Translations under genes and position numbers: made by a program
Notes under the pieces: model-generated
What the model saw: the letters and a program-made list of their open reading frames with translations, nothing else
What the model was told of the DNA's origin: nothing
The model's database searches: none
DNA from: Pleurotus djamor
Taxonomy: Eukaryota > Basidiomycota > Agaricomycetes > Agaricales > Pleurotaceae
Direction: 5' to 3'
Assembly: GCA_029747585.1 (NCBI GenBank)
Contig: JAPEVF010000060.1
Coordinates: 62,001-126,000 of the forward strand
DNA: 64,000 nt
Shown: piece by piece, positions 20,854-33,072 of the stretch
How the letters are laid out: every line of letters starts with the position of its first letter
Position numbering within the stretch: the first letter of the stretch is position 1

Positions 20854-22090
20854 CCTAGGGTGTTTAGGAACTTGTTACGTTCCAAACCACTATTTATGGA
20901 GACGGCAAGGCGACGGCCATGTTCTAGCGTCTGGGACCTCGGAACAGCTTATCGACAAACCACACTCCTCGAATCGACCGAAAGTGAGGGCCACCGGTAG
21001 ATGCTCACTTCCGAACTCAATTTTCGTGGGCTTCGTGGGGTTTTTAATTCGGCTTTTGGTGAGCACCGTTGAATGTTAGGTTGAGAATGTACCCGATGCA
21101 ATTTCTTTGGTAAAAACTGCTCCGTTCATGTTTGCATAAAAGACAGCCGAGTAAGGTGTGCCAGCAGGCTACTAGCATAACAGCTCGAGCTCACAGCTCA
21201 AAACGCGTTATCAGCCTAAAACGCCTTGATACAAGGAAATCATTGAGCCTATATCGACCGGAACTGTTGCTGGTTTGTGGGTCACAAGCTTCGTTGAGCT
21301 CGAGGCCTTGCCTGAAGTAGCAGTAGTTGTTGAACGTTGAACGTTGAACGTTGAATATTTGAACGCTAAGCGCTGCCAGAGACGCCCAATTACATTTCTC
21401 TTCTCTTCCACCACAATCTCAAAGCTACCCTTATGGCAAAAATCTTAACCTAGGTTGTTACTTCCAGGAACTACTTCCGAGCAGTGAATACGAAGCAGCC
21501 TCAGGATGTTGATGGAACGGGGTTGATATTTATGCGCCACACTCTGTTGCACTGTTCCAGATCCTAACGTTCCTGTTTGATTCGCCAGAACCGAGCACGT
21601 CGCCCCATGCATGGCTCACATGCCCGAAAAATCCCATGATACTAGTGTCTACGGCCTGATGGTGCTACACTGTCCGTCCGCCGGAATGATATCCAGACGC
21701 TCTTCTATAGTCACAAAGCCTCTTGGTGTCTTGGGAAGAAACATATCTCCCGAGGAAGTTGGTGATCGCTCGAACTTGTGCTTCCTTACGTCTCTTCAAC
21801 CCCAGTTCTCAATCTGAAGGGGCTCACGCGATTCTGCGAAGTCTAACAGAGTTCACGGCGTTCAAGTTGGCCTACTCCACCAAAATCATGATCACGGCAT
21901 GCCAGTGGAAACAGTTACTACTAGCGACATGATTGTTTAGCTTCTATTCCTACTGCACGATAAAGATCTTCTCGATTTTTTCCCCATAAATTTTGCATAA
22001 ATTATATACTTTTTTGCGGACGCGTTCTCACCAGGCCCGATCACAGGGGCGTATCCAAGTTTGTTTTGTTCCCCCACCTCCTGAGGCCCA
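20854..22090. other. Long intergenic region with a 7-base tandem repeat
   Basis: About 1.2 kb without a supported gene. It contains the promoters of orphan copy A and the next F-box gene, and a short minisatellite at 21329-21355. The small open frames here lack motifs and codon bias. Confidence 0.45.
21329..21355. repeat. Short tandem repeat (gttgaac)n
   Basis: Just under four head-to-tail copies of the 7-mer gttgaac are visible, the last one incomplete. It is followed by degenerate copies (atttgaacgc). Confidence 0.8.
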
Positions 22091-23740
22091 ATGCATCTTC
22101 AACCGCCCGAACGCGTATCATCCCAAGCTGATCTGGACTCACGCATAGATGCCATACGGGCAGAAATCCACAGCGTCAGCCAGATCCGGAATACACATTA
22201 TGCAGCAACCGCCAAGTTACCCTCCGAAGTGTTGGCGTATATCTTCGAATGCGTCCAACGAATCCCGGTCCAGCCAGCCAAGGTATCGTTCCAACGGGTT
22301 AAAGACACCAACTACCGCTGGATGAGGGAGGTAACGCACATCTGTAGCTTATGGCGCAATGTTGCTATCGATACCCCTCGACTCTGGTGCACGGTGTATC
22401 TGCGTCACAGTCAACCAGAATGGGCACGCGAGGTGCTGCGACGGACCAAATACGTCCCGGTTGACTTGGTCTTCTCAACGTTAATGCAAGATGACGATGG
22501 ACAGAACTCCACCCTGGTTCGCGCAGCCTTGGCTCGGCCTGATCAAACCCGGCGTGTATCTATGACGTTGGAGTCAGAGGAACCAAACAAGGTGCTCGAA
22601 CTATGGTCCGAACTCGTTGGATCTTCCAAGCTCCCTCTGATGGATCGAATCTCCATTCACAGTCGAGCTGCTGTTTGTACTCTCCCGGATAACATATTTG
22701 GCGACGCAAGAGGTCTTCCTCGACTACGAGTCTTATCAGTTCTCAACTGCCATTTCAATATCGCCTCCCCACGTCTCCAGAGTCTGCGGGTCCTGGATCT
22801 GCGTGGGACTCTCGTCCATACGGCCTTAGAATTCAAGTTCACCGCCATCCAATTATGCAAGGCTTTACGGGAAATGCGGAACATCGAAATCATTTCAATA
22901 GATTCAGAGTTCACCGAAAACGTCACGGGAGAAAGCATTCAGCCATTCGAATTGCCCCGCCTATCGAAGTTTACCCTCAAGTATGCTAACTCTGACTTTG
23001 CTTTCACGGCCTTGGATCACATAATGGCGCCGTCGATCTGTGTCATCAGTCTCGCACTACCCGTCGCTCACCCACTTAAAGGTCTTGTCACCTCAGCGTA
23101 CAGGTTCTTTGGCCTTCAGGAAAGGGTTGTCCAAGGAATCAAACAACGCGACACGCAAAGACTAAGCATCGTTCAATCGAAGCTCGAACAGCGATGGGTG
23201 GTCACTCACGCTCAAGGCGACGGCAAGGATAAGAGAGTCATGGCCCTCATAAGTCTCGGGGCGAACAATTTCGCATTGGACGAACTATGGGACGCTATTC
23301 CTCGGGATAACCTATATGGTCTTGTATTGACACTCAGCCCGGGCACGGCGATCACCCCCGGTCCATTCGTCTTCCCAATGGCGCTGGATTTATCGGACAT
23401 GCAAAACCTCGTTTACCTTCAAGTTCCTTATAATATGGTCGTGGATGAGGCCTTTCTCGGCTTCCGGAGGGGCCAGGGCCACCCTCCATTCGCCAAGTTG
23501 CGTAGACTGGCTTTAGATTGTCTGGGCCAAAAGCCGAAGAATAAGTCGTTCGTTTGGTTGAGGGATTGGTTGGTCGGAAGGAAGAAGCGCAAATTTGCAC
23601 CTATGGATGTCCTTGCGATCATCAACTGCCCGCATCACAAGGAGAGTGTTGCGGAGATCCTCAAGGCTGAGGTTAAACGGTTCCGCATCACAAGTGGAGA
23701 CGGAGCGTTACCACCNNCGACGACGACGACAGGGGTATAA
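22091..23740 (+). CDS. F-box protein, intronless family member
   Basis: A single-exon protein of about 549 residues with the F-box AKLPSEVLAYIFECVQ near residue 45, the block MREVTHICSLWRNVAIDTPRLW, and a long leucine-rich region. The C-terminal signature QKPKNKSFVWLRDWLVGRKK followed by INCPHHKESVAEILK is shared with the other local F-box genes. Two Ns at 23716-23717 fall in the last codons, so the final residues (a threonine run) are uncertain. It is a probable SCF substrate adaptor of unknown target. Confidence 0.85.
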   Translation: MHLQPPERVSSQADLDSRIDAIRAEIHSVSQIRNTHYAATAKLPSEVLAYIFECVQRIPVQPAKVSFQRVKDTNYRWMREVTHICSLWRNVAIDTPRLWCTVYLRHSQPEWAREVLRRTKYVPVDLVFSTLMQDDDGQNSTLVRAALARPDQTRRVSMTLESEEPNKVLELWSELVGSSKLPLMDRISIHSRAAVCTLPDNIFGDARGLPRLRVLSVLNCHFNIASPRLQSLRVLDLRGTLVHTALEFKFTAIQLCKALREMRNIEIISIDSEFTENVTGESIQPFELPRLSKFTLKYANSDFAFTALDHIMAPSICVISLALPVAHPLKGLVTSAYRFFGLQERVVQGIKQRDTQRLSIVQSKLEQRWVVTHAQGDGKDKRVMALISLGANNFALDELWDAIPRDNLYGLVLTLSPGTAITPGPFVFPMALDLSDMQNLVYLQVPYNMVVDEAFLGFRRGQGHPPFAKLRRLALDCLGQKPKNKSFVWLRDWLVGRKKRKFAPMDVLAIINCPHHKESVAEILKAEVKRFRITSGDGALPXXTTTTGV

Positions 23741-23844
23741 ATTCGGAGGCCCTACGTAAGTAGTGGGATGATAGAATACTAGATAAAACATTATACGATA
23801 ACACCTTGCGTAATAAAGCAGGAAAACGAACTATCACAAACCCC

Positions 23845-26800
23845 TCACAGTTGCTCGTCGACGGCCGCCTTCTTCAGCATATCTTGCCAGTCCAGCGCAA
23901 GCTTCGTCAACGTCTTACTCCGTACTGAACACAATCGTCATTACTGAAAGGGCCAGANACTATGAGGAATAAAATTGCTCACCGAAGATAGACAAAACAT
24001 CCTTGAGCAAGTCACGCTTAGCCATCCCACAGACCAACGATGACCATGAATCGTCTCGGCCAGGTCGCCTGTGGAAATGGGTCAGTGATATTCGACACAT
24101 CACAACGTGGAATATAGTTACCAATATATAGGCCCGAAGAGCTCCTTTATGAGCTCCTCCGCTTTACCTCGGAATGCCTCATCGGCAATTTTCTTTGCGT
24201 AAACTAGGAGTGCTTGTTTATATTCCGTCTGGCTGTCCAAAAGCCTGGCAGCGTGTAATCGTGTCTCCAGGTGTCCCAGTGTTAAAGCCGTACTCCACCA
24301 TTGCGGTCGTGGCGTCTCAGCGGCAGTTTCGTCGCCTCCACCAATGGTACTTTCGATCGTCGATAGGATTCCGCGATTCAGGGATGAATTACTACGTTGA
24401 CGACCTTGCCATGCATCAGATCCTTCCGACCACCACTTGTCACCAAGAGTGACCCAGGATTGGAGAGCTGGATCGTAGGTATGTACGGCTTCTGAGCAGA
24501 TAATGACGGGTGCTCCGTTGGGTCGCACGAGGGCTTCATCGATGGTTTGGTTGGGGGATGAGAGGAGNGGGCGGACAGATACTGGGGGGAAGAAGCATGA
24601 TTGTTTCTTGATATTCCTAGGAGTAAGTGGACTCAGTGAAGATGGAACTGATAAGGCGGTAAGAACGTACCATGTATACAGTTGGCCAGTACATGTCAGC
24701 GCCATGAGTGCTGTTTTTCTTGCATCCAATTTGTAACAAGGTGAACCCAAAGCCAAGGTCGGCATTATTCTAAAATTGATGAAAAGTTAGCTTCGGGGTC
24801 AAGGAACGTATTCACAATCTACCTTCTCCCAGTAGGTGAATATACGACGATCGAACCATCCTGCAGGGCTACTGCACAGAAATAGCTTGTAGCGCGAACT
24901 TGAAGTGCTGGGGAAGGAAGATAGTCTAACCAAAGCGTTGTCTTCCCTGACACGAGCGCGACATCCGTAGGATCTACGCGGGGATATGAAAGAATGAAAG
25001 GCGAAAATGTAGAATAACATACTCGAATCCTCATAATTTCGCGCTTCGAAGACATCATCCGTCCCCTCCACCTTTGTATTGAGCAACGTAAGGAGGGCCG
25101 GTGGTGAGAGAATAGGTGCCGCAACGCCTTCATGGATGACCAAGCTGGGAGTAACAGCACCCCCTCCCAGTTCTCTAACAGCGACGGGGACTCGAGGTGT
25201 GTCTCCCCCGAGGGTCCTCATCTTCGATGGCCTCGTTTCGTCCGAGAGGTCTAGGGCAGCCTTACGCTTGCCTCGCGACGAACTAGTATCCAGGGCGTCA
25301 ATAGGGACGACGTCGATATCCATATCATGGTTTCGTGACCATAGATCTTGGTTGTTAAACGGACGTTCTTCAGGTACGGGAAAGAAAGACGACTTGGAGG
25401 ACGGGGCATGAGACAGGGATTGAGGCTTTTCAGATGAGTTCTTCCGTTCCGCTGCGAGGAATGACCGTGAGGGGGGAGCGGTGAGAGAAGTGCTGGACGT
25501 GGGAATCGCTGAGGTCGAGGCAGATGGTATGGCGGCCTGTGACAAAGGGGGGCGCCTCTTGTTTTTGTTGGTCCGTTTGGCTACTAGAACGTTGATTTGT
25601 TCTGAATGACCATTGACGGCGTGTCCAAAGTCAGATTGAGGTTGGGCAGATGCGTGGGCCGCAGACGGAGATGCTGGGGGTGTTATTTGCATTGAAGAAG
25701 GATCGCGGACTGGCACTTGATGCGAGTAACCTTCAGGCAATGGGGGTAGGACGAAACCAAACTTCTCCAGATATTGTTCCTGGACGCTGTGAGGAGCGAT
25801 TCCTTCGAGTTCCTCGGGGCTGAATTGGAAGACCGCAAGAGTGCCGTCCGAAGAAGCAGCATAAAGCACGAGTCCATCCCATGACCTATATAAAGATCAA
25901 TAGACGCTCAAAGGAAGAAAGGAAGAAACGCAACCAGCTCAAATCCATTATTTGTCTTTCAAACACCTCTTTCGCAACAATTATCGGACGAGCTGACTTG
26001 GTTTGCCATATGGAGACGGAACGGTCATCGGCACCGAGGGCGACAACAGAGCAGATATTAGCTGTAGTAACCGGAGAGGAGGGAACTCGAAGGAAGATGT
26101 GCGGATTGTAGGACTAAAACGCGTAGATAAAGTAAGGCACACGGAGACAAGCACGAAGGAAACGACGCACGGCAACTTCAATGGTGTTTTCATGGCCAAC
26201 GAGACTGATCTCTGAGGTCCACGAATTACGAGTAATCACTGCAGCAATGAACACAAATCCTTTGTTGTTTGTTGCATTGGAAGCTGTTATATGAGCACCA
26301 TCTGGAGACCAACTACAATGGAATCAGCCTGCACGCATGAGGCGACACACTGGGAAACACACCTGAGCCGCCTAAAGAAAGTACTTCCAGGCGAATCCTC
26401 AAATGGTTTGGTAACTTCCGCCTCCAGACCCCAGTCAGTCGTGCGCCAAATCTTGACAGATCTATCATCCGACTGCGTTGCTAGAAACTCTCCAACAGGA
26501 TCCCAGCACACGCCCTTGACAAATCCTTGGTGTTGATCAAGTTTATGCAATCGTTCTGGTTTGGCAATCAATGTCAGTAGCAAGGGAGATAGAAGCCGTC
26601 ATACCTAGAGTGTAGCCGCACCATATCATAACCATGGAGTCCAAACCAACGGAAGCTAGGTATCTATCTCGAGGAGACCAAGCGACGTCAGTCACATCTA
26701 AAGGAATATTGAGTATTGAAGGGGTAAAATTTTGATTATTTTCTCACCACTTTCGTGACCAGGTAACCGCTTTAACGGCTTCCAACCTTCAACATTGATC

Positions 26801-27208
26801 TCATCCGAGCCCCAAACCTTGCCTTTAGCTGAGCTAGCGCATTGATAAGTAGACTCCTAAAGGCCAACAGAAGTGCACAAACGGGTCGAGGTCCCATATC
26901 ATCACAATCTCGTCATCACTTCCGCTAGCCAACCACCTTCCAGAGTGTGCCCAACGCACAACGAGAACCGGGCCGGTATGCATAGTCAACGTGCAGAGCG
27001 ACTTCGGAGGCTTATTTGATTGCTCGGAAGCAGGATTTAATATGGGTTTTGTACTCCATATTCGCACTTTTGCATCGAGGCCGCCAGTAGCGATGCGCGA
27101 ACCGTCCGGATGGACGTGGACGGAGAAAATCGAGAGGCGTTTCGCAGTGCGGTCGTCTTTCGCGGCGGAGTCTTTATGGATGACCCAGGCAGGTTTCGTA
27201 AAGTGCAT
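23845..27208 (-). CDS. HIR1: Histone chaperone HIR complex subunit Hir1 (HIRA)
   Basis: An orthologue of Hir1/HIRA, the scaffold of the HIR complex that deposits H3-H4 independently of replication and represses histone genes. The protein opens MHFTKPAWVIHKD and has N-terminal WD40 blades (FSVHVHPDGSRIATGG..VRIWS; HTGPVLVVRWAHSGRWLASGS..MIWD; FVKGVCWDPVGEFLATQ..VKIWR). A basic B-domain-like stretch (INVLVAKRTNKNKRR), expected to bind Asf1, follows. After a Ser/Pro-rich linker comes the Hira C-terminal domain (LQVRATSYFCAVALQDGS; SPCYKLDARKTALMALTCTGQLYTW). The last exon ends KAAVDEQL. At least seven introns are present. Ns near 23958 and 24569 fall in an intron and a coding exon. It is divergent from RPS26. 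Confidence 0.93.
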
Positions 27209-27459
27209 TTCTGCTTAATCTTGCATTCGTCTCGGTCGGCGTCGTCGTCGTTGTCGTCGTGGTTCAAGAAAGGGTTTTGTGAGTAAACTGACGCAATGGG
27301 CCACTGCCGCGTCGCTTGCGAAATTACGCGCCCAAGTCACATGATGGCTAAGCGTTTCTGAACAGGGTCGGCATTGGCCGGGCGCCCAGTGAGGCTGAGG
27401 CAACGCAAAATCCCTCGACATCGTCACCGACATCGACACTAACCACCGCCGACGACAAA
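27209..27459. promoter_or_regulatory. Bidirectional promoter, HIR1 / RPS26
   Basis: Two conserved genes start 251 bases apart in opposite directions. A trinucleotide tract (gtcgtcgtcgttgtcgtcgt) lies at about 27240-27260 on the HIR1 side. No TATA box is evident. Confidence 0.5.
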
Positions 27460-28123
27460 ATGGTGAGTTTTACTTTCACGAAATGCATGAACTCGACGTT
27501 GGATATGGCTTCGATGCGTTGTATGGACTTTTGGATGGCTATCGTGGATGGATGTCACTCGCCTTCGTCGGATGGACCTGGTGCTCGCTTTCTCCAGTCC
27601 ATGGGAACTCATCGCAACTTCCACTAGACGAAAAAGAGAAGAAATGGCGGTCGCAACAAGAAGGGCCGTGGCCACGTAAACTTCCTCCGCTGCTCCAACT
27701 GCTCGCGCGCAGTTGGCAAAGACAAGGCCATCAAGAGATTCACCGTCCGTAACATGGTTGAGACAGCTGCCGTCAGAGATATCAGCGATGCCAGTGCCTA
27801 CACCCGTGCGTCGAACTTCAATCGTATCTGACCGTGCTGCTTGCTTATGCTCACCCAGAATACACCCTCCCCAAATTGTACATCAAAATCGTCTACTGTG
27901 TTTCCTGCGCCATCCACTCTCACGGTGCGCCTATTGCCTGTCTTTCCAAAGATGAAAGTGTTCATGCTTCATTTATCTAGTCGTCCGAGTACGATCGAGA
28001 GAAGGTCGCCGCAACCGTGCTCCTCCCCCACGTGTCCGATGGAAGGATGGCAAGAAGGTTAACCCAGCTGTGGCTGCTGCCGAAGACGCGAAGGCTGCTG
28101 CTGCCGCTGCAGGAAAGGCTTAG
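27460..28123 (+). CDS. RPS26: 40S ribosomal protein S26 (eS26)
   Basis: A component of the small ribosomal subunit near the mRNA exit site. The first coding exon is only the ATG (27460-27462), directly followed by gtgagt. Exon 2 is 27628-27805 ([16 protein letters not shown], then [18 protein letters not shown]). Exon 3 starts at 27859 ([22 protein letters not shown]), and exon 4 ([17 protein letters not shown]) runs to the stop. The two CxxC pairs (RCSNC, YCVSC) form the zinc site of the family. The tail is Ala/Lys-rich, longer than in animals, as in other fungi. It is about 120 residues. Confidence 0.95.
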
Positions 28124-28996
28124 AATTGTACTGTCTTCTGTTGTATGATGTTATACATTTCATGCCTCATGCCTCCCGTATCCTGCACATGAATATACTG
28201 GTATCGAATTGCATCAACGGATAAGATTGCGCACATCAGGACACCGATGTCCTAAGCTTTCCCCTCGTCCGAAACGTTGGCCGTCCGAAATGTTGGCCTC
28301 GTCCAAAGCATGGCAGCATGGCGCGAACGAAATCCGCCATAACGACATTTGGGCATATCGTTAAGACGGTCTATTATCAAATCTTGGCGCGGTACCGGCG
28401 GCGGCAGACCCCTGGTAAAATTTGGCGCCATCGTTGGTTGGGTTGATCCCATACTTACATCCAAGCTGGGCACCAACGATTACGAATCAACGAAATGTGA
28501 TAGGTCCGTCCACCAGCTTTGGTGTATAACGTAGCTGACTCTCCTTCAAGCAGGATTCGTTCGTCGTGACACCATGTTCTCCGTACGCTGCAGCTCATCA
28601 AAGAGCAGGAGGCCAGCTTGATCTTTTTCAAGAAGCAGAGAGATCCACGCCTAAAATTACCCCCTTCAGGGGACCAACTGATAGCTTTTCGAAAAGGCTT
28701 GTGGGCAAGCTCTTACGCCATCCATGACTTCCTCGACGCGATCCCATTATCTCTCACCCCGTGACGGAATTCACTGGGATTGTTCGCCCTTATGCAGTAT
28801 GACATGGCTCAGTATGCAGGGCAATGGTGTGCTTCCTCCAAATTCGATATCCTGTGCCACCCGGGTGCCTTGCAGTATCTCTTCGCACCGAGTTCTTGAG
28901 GAGGAAGAGGGGATATGTTATTGCCTATGGGTCAAATATATAAAGGCGACCACATTGCACTCTTATTCCCATCTGCAAGCCAGACATCGAGCGACC
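28124..28996. other. Intergenic region before the MFS gene
   Basis: About 0.9 kb with no supported gene. A 16-base unit (cgtccgaaacgttggc, cgtccgaaatgttggc) is repeated in tandem at 28266-28297, with a third degenerate copy after it. The sequence tatataaagg at about 28938 is a good TATA box 50-60 bases before the MFS ATG. Confidence 0.5.
28937..28947 (+). promoter_or_regulatory. TATA box of the MFS transporter gene
   Basis: The sequence atatataaagg lies about 50-60 bases upstream of the ATG at 28997. This is a close match to the TATA consensus and implies a short 5' leader. Confidence 0.5.
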
Positions 28997-31598
28997 ATGG
29001 CCTCCCCCAACCCTCCTACTCTTTCCAAGGAAGCTCGCGAATCGCTGTCCAGCGTGGACTCCAAGCCCAGTGTCGACGACTCCCTCGTGGATTCCGAGCC
29101 CAAGCCCTTCAGGCTCACCGACTTCCTCTTCCGACGTAACCGCGATAGAGTCGACTTGGATTCGATCGCCACTCGGCGTTCAGTTTATGACGACCCTGTC
29201 CTGGCTCCCCACTATTGGCCCAAGAAAGAGTATGAGAATATCAGCAGATTCGACCCCAAGATCAGATGGACGGTTAGAGAGGAAAAGGTTGGTCGCTGCC
29301 TTCAATTTTCCAGATGCCTATACTGACGTCTCTTGCTTATTCAGGCCCTTGTTCGCAAAATCGACTGGAAGGTTATGCTTTGGGCTGCTATCAGCTTCTC
29401 TGCCCTTAACCTGGATCGAGGCAATCTCAGTCAAGCGAACTCGGATAACTTCTTGCCAGACTTGGGCATGACCACAAACGGTGCGCTATTTCCTTTCTCG
29501 CTAACCGTTCCGACTGACCTCAACATTGTTTCCCCAGATTTTAACTTGGGAAACACGGTGTTCCGGCTTGCCTTCCTCTCCGCCGAATTGCCCTCTCAAT
29601 TGATTTCTAAGCGAGTACGTGCTGTTCTGAGTGTCGTCATCGAACCTGTCGCCTGAATACGTCTTCCGTAATCAGCTCGGCCCAGATGTGTGGATTCCCA
29701 TTCAAATGTGTGGTTGGAGTGAGTCGCCCATCCCTTTCACGTCTTCCTCGAAACTAAAGACATCGATCATAGGTATCGTTACCCTTTCCCAGTTCTGGCT
29801 TAGTGGGCGGACATCGTTCCTAGCTTGCCGTGCTCTCCTTGGGTTCGTTCCTTCTTCGGTCTCGTCGCCCGTCCACTAATTGATCCCGTCCATAGTTTGT
29901 TCCAAGGCGGTTTCATCCCGGATCTCATCCTTTACCTTTCATGTACGTTTGCCGCAGACCGCCTCACCTCCTTCACTGACATGAACCACAGACTTCTACA
30001 ACAAATACGAGCTTCCGTTCAGACTTGCGCTTTTCTGGCTCTCGGCGGACGTTTGTAGCATCGTGGCCAGTTTCCTTGCTTTCGGAATTCTGCGCATGCG
30101 TGGCCACTTCGGACATTCAGGATGGCAGTGAGTATCTACGCTGCTTGAAATTTAGTCGCTCACTCATCAATGCACAATGCCTCATAGATGGCTCTTTTTG
30201 ATCGAGTAAGTTCGCGTCGCGCTCCGTCCTTTGGATGTTGCTCACTAGCCGTTCAGGGGATGCATCACCCTCGGTGTTGGTATCGCTACGTTCTTCAAAA
30301 TGCCCCCATCGCCCACGAGCACTCGCACATGGTACCGTCCGAAAGGTTGGTTTACCGAGCGTGAAGAGTATATCGCAGTGTCAAGGATCCTTCGGGATGA
30401 CCCTACCAAGGTCAGTTTTCTTCCTTTACCTACCTCAGCTTCGCATCTCAACTGACTCTTCAAGGGGGACATGCACAATCGTGAAGGCCTGAGCCTCAAG
30501 CGTTTGTTCAAAGCCGTGTTGGACTACGATCTCTGGCCCCTTTACATCATGTATGTCTTCGATCTCTAACACTTGGTCGAAGAAGTAACCTCATGCTCTT
30601 TATAGTGGTCTTCTATTCGGTATCCCCGTTTCGGCCCCTGCCACATACCTTACCCTCTCCCTTCGTAACATTGGGTAGGTCGATGTTTACCCTTCAAATT
30701 GGGTGACCGACTGAAGATATCTCCTTCTAGCTTCAATACCTTCCAAACTAACTTGCTGACCATTCCTTCTACCGTTGGGAGTATGATAACCATCCTCGGC
30801 ATCACGCTGATATCTGAGGCGGTCAATGATCGGTCCGTCGTCGCGATGATGGAAGATGTCTGGGCTCTACCCTTCCTGGTGGCTTTGTACACGCTCCCGG
30901 ATAAACCAAACCAATGGACTTATTTTGTGCGTCTCTGCGTCCAAAAAACATGCTGACGTGTGGGTTCTAATACTTTATCATCCAGGGTCTGGCTTCTGGA
31001 CTACTTTCGTACCCGTACACGCACGCCATTCAGGTATGCCCCTCAGACTATTGGCGCCTGATGACCGTATCCTGACTGTACTATCCCTTCAGGTTGCTTG
31101 GTGCTCTCGCAACGCTGGTGCCGTGGCTAGCCGGACTGTCAATGCTTCCTTGTATAATATGTCCGTCCCTTTCCCTTTCTCATTCCGTTCCTACGACTCA
31201 TTCTATATTGTCCAGGTTTGTCCAAGCCAGCGGGATTATTTCTGCGCAGATTTATAGGAAAGATGACGCTCCCCGATGTAAGCATGTCAGCTTGCTGCCA
31301 CGGGTATTCCAACAGTCTAACTTCGTCGTTTTTCAGACCGGCGTGGAAACACCGTACTTATAATCATTTGTGTCTTCAACATGGTTGTACTCTATCCCGC
31401 GACGAAGGCCTACTACAAGTGGCGTAACCGCCAGCGTGCTAGAATCTGGGATGCTATGACTTCTGAGGTACGCTTTAGAACTGCCTCTACGCCCCTAATT
31501 TATTCACGGAACATTCCCTTTCGCAGGAAAAAGCCCACTACTTGAAAACGACCACTGATGTCGGTAATAGACGTCTTGACTTCCGATTTGCTCATTAG
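28997..31598 (+). CDS. MFS permease, anion:cation symporter (Dal5-like) family
   Basis: A membrane transporter of the major facilitator superfamily, closest in pattern to fungal allantoate/pantothenate permeases (ACS family). A hydrophilic Ser/Asp-rich N-terminus is followed by [31 protein letters not shown] (TM1 with the family DRGN signature), further helices ([39 protein letters not shown]) and the mid-loop [16 protein letters not shown]. After it come [21 protein letters not shown] and C-terminal helices with [28 protein letters not shown]. About ten to twelve introns of 50-60 bases interrupt it. The ATG at 28997 is the first after the TATA box and gives the expected leader. The substrate is not readable. 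Confidence 0.88.
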
Positions 31599-32007
31599 TA
31601 GAATGTTCGCACCGGAACTATGATTAGAGTAGACTATAGACTCTGAACCATTCAATTATCCAATGTACTACCCCTTCCTTGTCTGTACTTTCATATATGT
31701 ACATGGTTTCCAAAATTATCACGATGACTGTCTTCGTTCCCACTTCGTGTCTCCCCCAGGGCATTCATAATTCTCTTATGGTTTTTATGTGCCGGAGCTC
31801 CAGAAAATGCTGGCCCAATCACTAAGTGACAAGTAGTTCTGCGCGGTGTAAGAACTGCGAACTTCGATGACCTTGGAGACGGTGCTGGACATGGGCGTTG
31901 ACGGACCAATGGACTCGCGCATCGGAAAACACGGGGATACAAAATTGGGGTGATACTTTGGTGCCACTACACAAGTCCAACCTTCGAAGTCTCAGAGTCC
32001 TATACCT
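31599..32007. other. Intergenic region between MFS gene and orphan copy B
   Basis: About 0.4 kb between two convergent 3' ends. I see nothing beyond untranslated sequence. Confidence 0.4.
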
Positions 32008-33072
32008 CTACACTGTCGAGAAATCCAAGTCGATTGTCACAGAGTTCGGGCCAACCCACTGAAAAGGGAGGGATATGAGGACACATGTCGCAGGTATAGG
32101 TGGTAAGTACTCACTGCTCCATATCCAGTACTGAATTCTGTCATTAGTAGGTAAAAGACTTCAGTGGACTGGAAATAGGGTGAATTCCGTAGAACTGACC
32201 AAGCGTAAGCGGGAAAGCACTGTTATCGTCAAACCGGAGGACTGAGAGACCGTGTATAGGGACGATAGTGTTCTTATCGATCTTCGACGTGTATGAATTC
32301 AGGGAGACTCATTAATAATGTATGAGAAAAGAGCTGACCTTGGTTGTAGTTGTGACATAGGATAACAGGGAGCTGGTTGAGTCGCTTCCTTGAGAAGTGT
32401 TATGGCGTTCGTAATCAGTGTCGTATGATGCGGTGAAGGTAAACGCGTCGTTCCCGCCGTTCTTGAACATTTGCAAATCCTCCTTGTAGCTTATAGTATC
32501 TGATGTTTTAGAGTCGTCAGAGGGGTTTCCGAACAACGAACGTTGTCGTAGTCTGGGGCTCACACTTTCGTCGTTCATCACTTATGTCACCGATAACCTC
32601 GCCGTTCCACTCTTCAGGGTATTGTTGCATGAACATTGGAGCGGTGGACGGGAGAATTCTGTTGAGAAATTCTAGGCCGAGCTTCACAGTATCAGTGGTT
32701 TGGAAGTTGCCTGAATGAACCATGATGATCGTAACAAGCCCGCCTTTGGCGGTAAAGCTTGGGTCATCAGGGGGTGCTGAGGAGACATAGACGTATATCT
32801 CGGCGCTCCAATCTGAGGTCGCAAAGCCAGATACGGAGGTGCTCCACTTGAAAGTTTGACTTGAAATGCAATATATTAGATGACTGTACATTATTTGAAG
32901 GTGCGGAAGGAGAGACGAACCGCTTCCAATGCATTGTCCCTACTGGAGGGGTCAGGCTGTAGTTTGTAGCTTGAGGGTCGCCTTCTGAAGGTTTGGCCTC
33001 AAAAGAGACGATGGCAGGTTGCTCAGGCGGCGAAGTCATCGTATCGCTGGGTGGTTGTCGACGAAGATCCAT
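32008..33072 (-). CDS. Orphan family copy B (unrecognised)
   Basis: Same architecture as copies A, C and D. Exon 1 (MDLRRQPPSDTMTSPPEQ..) ends YSLTPPVGTMHWKR. The core exon has FKWSTSVSGFATSDWSAE, YVYVSSAPPDDPSFTAKGG and IIMVHSGNFQTTDT, then EEWNGEVIGDISDERRKC. The next has ISYKEDLQMFKNGGNDAFTFTASYDTDYE followed by the TSQG equivalent of TTQGG. An exon with NTIVPIHGLSVLRFDD follows, and the last ends VGPNSVTIDLDFSTV. It is soluble, with no signal peptide or transmembrane segment. The conserved W, PDDP and GGN positions suggest a folded beta-rich domain. Function is unknown. Confidence 0.65.
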
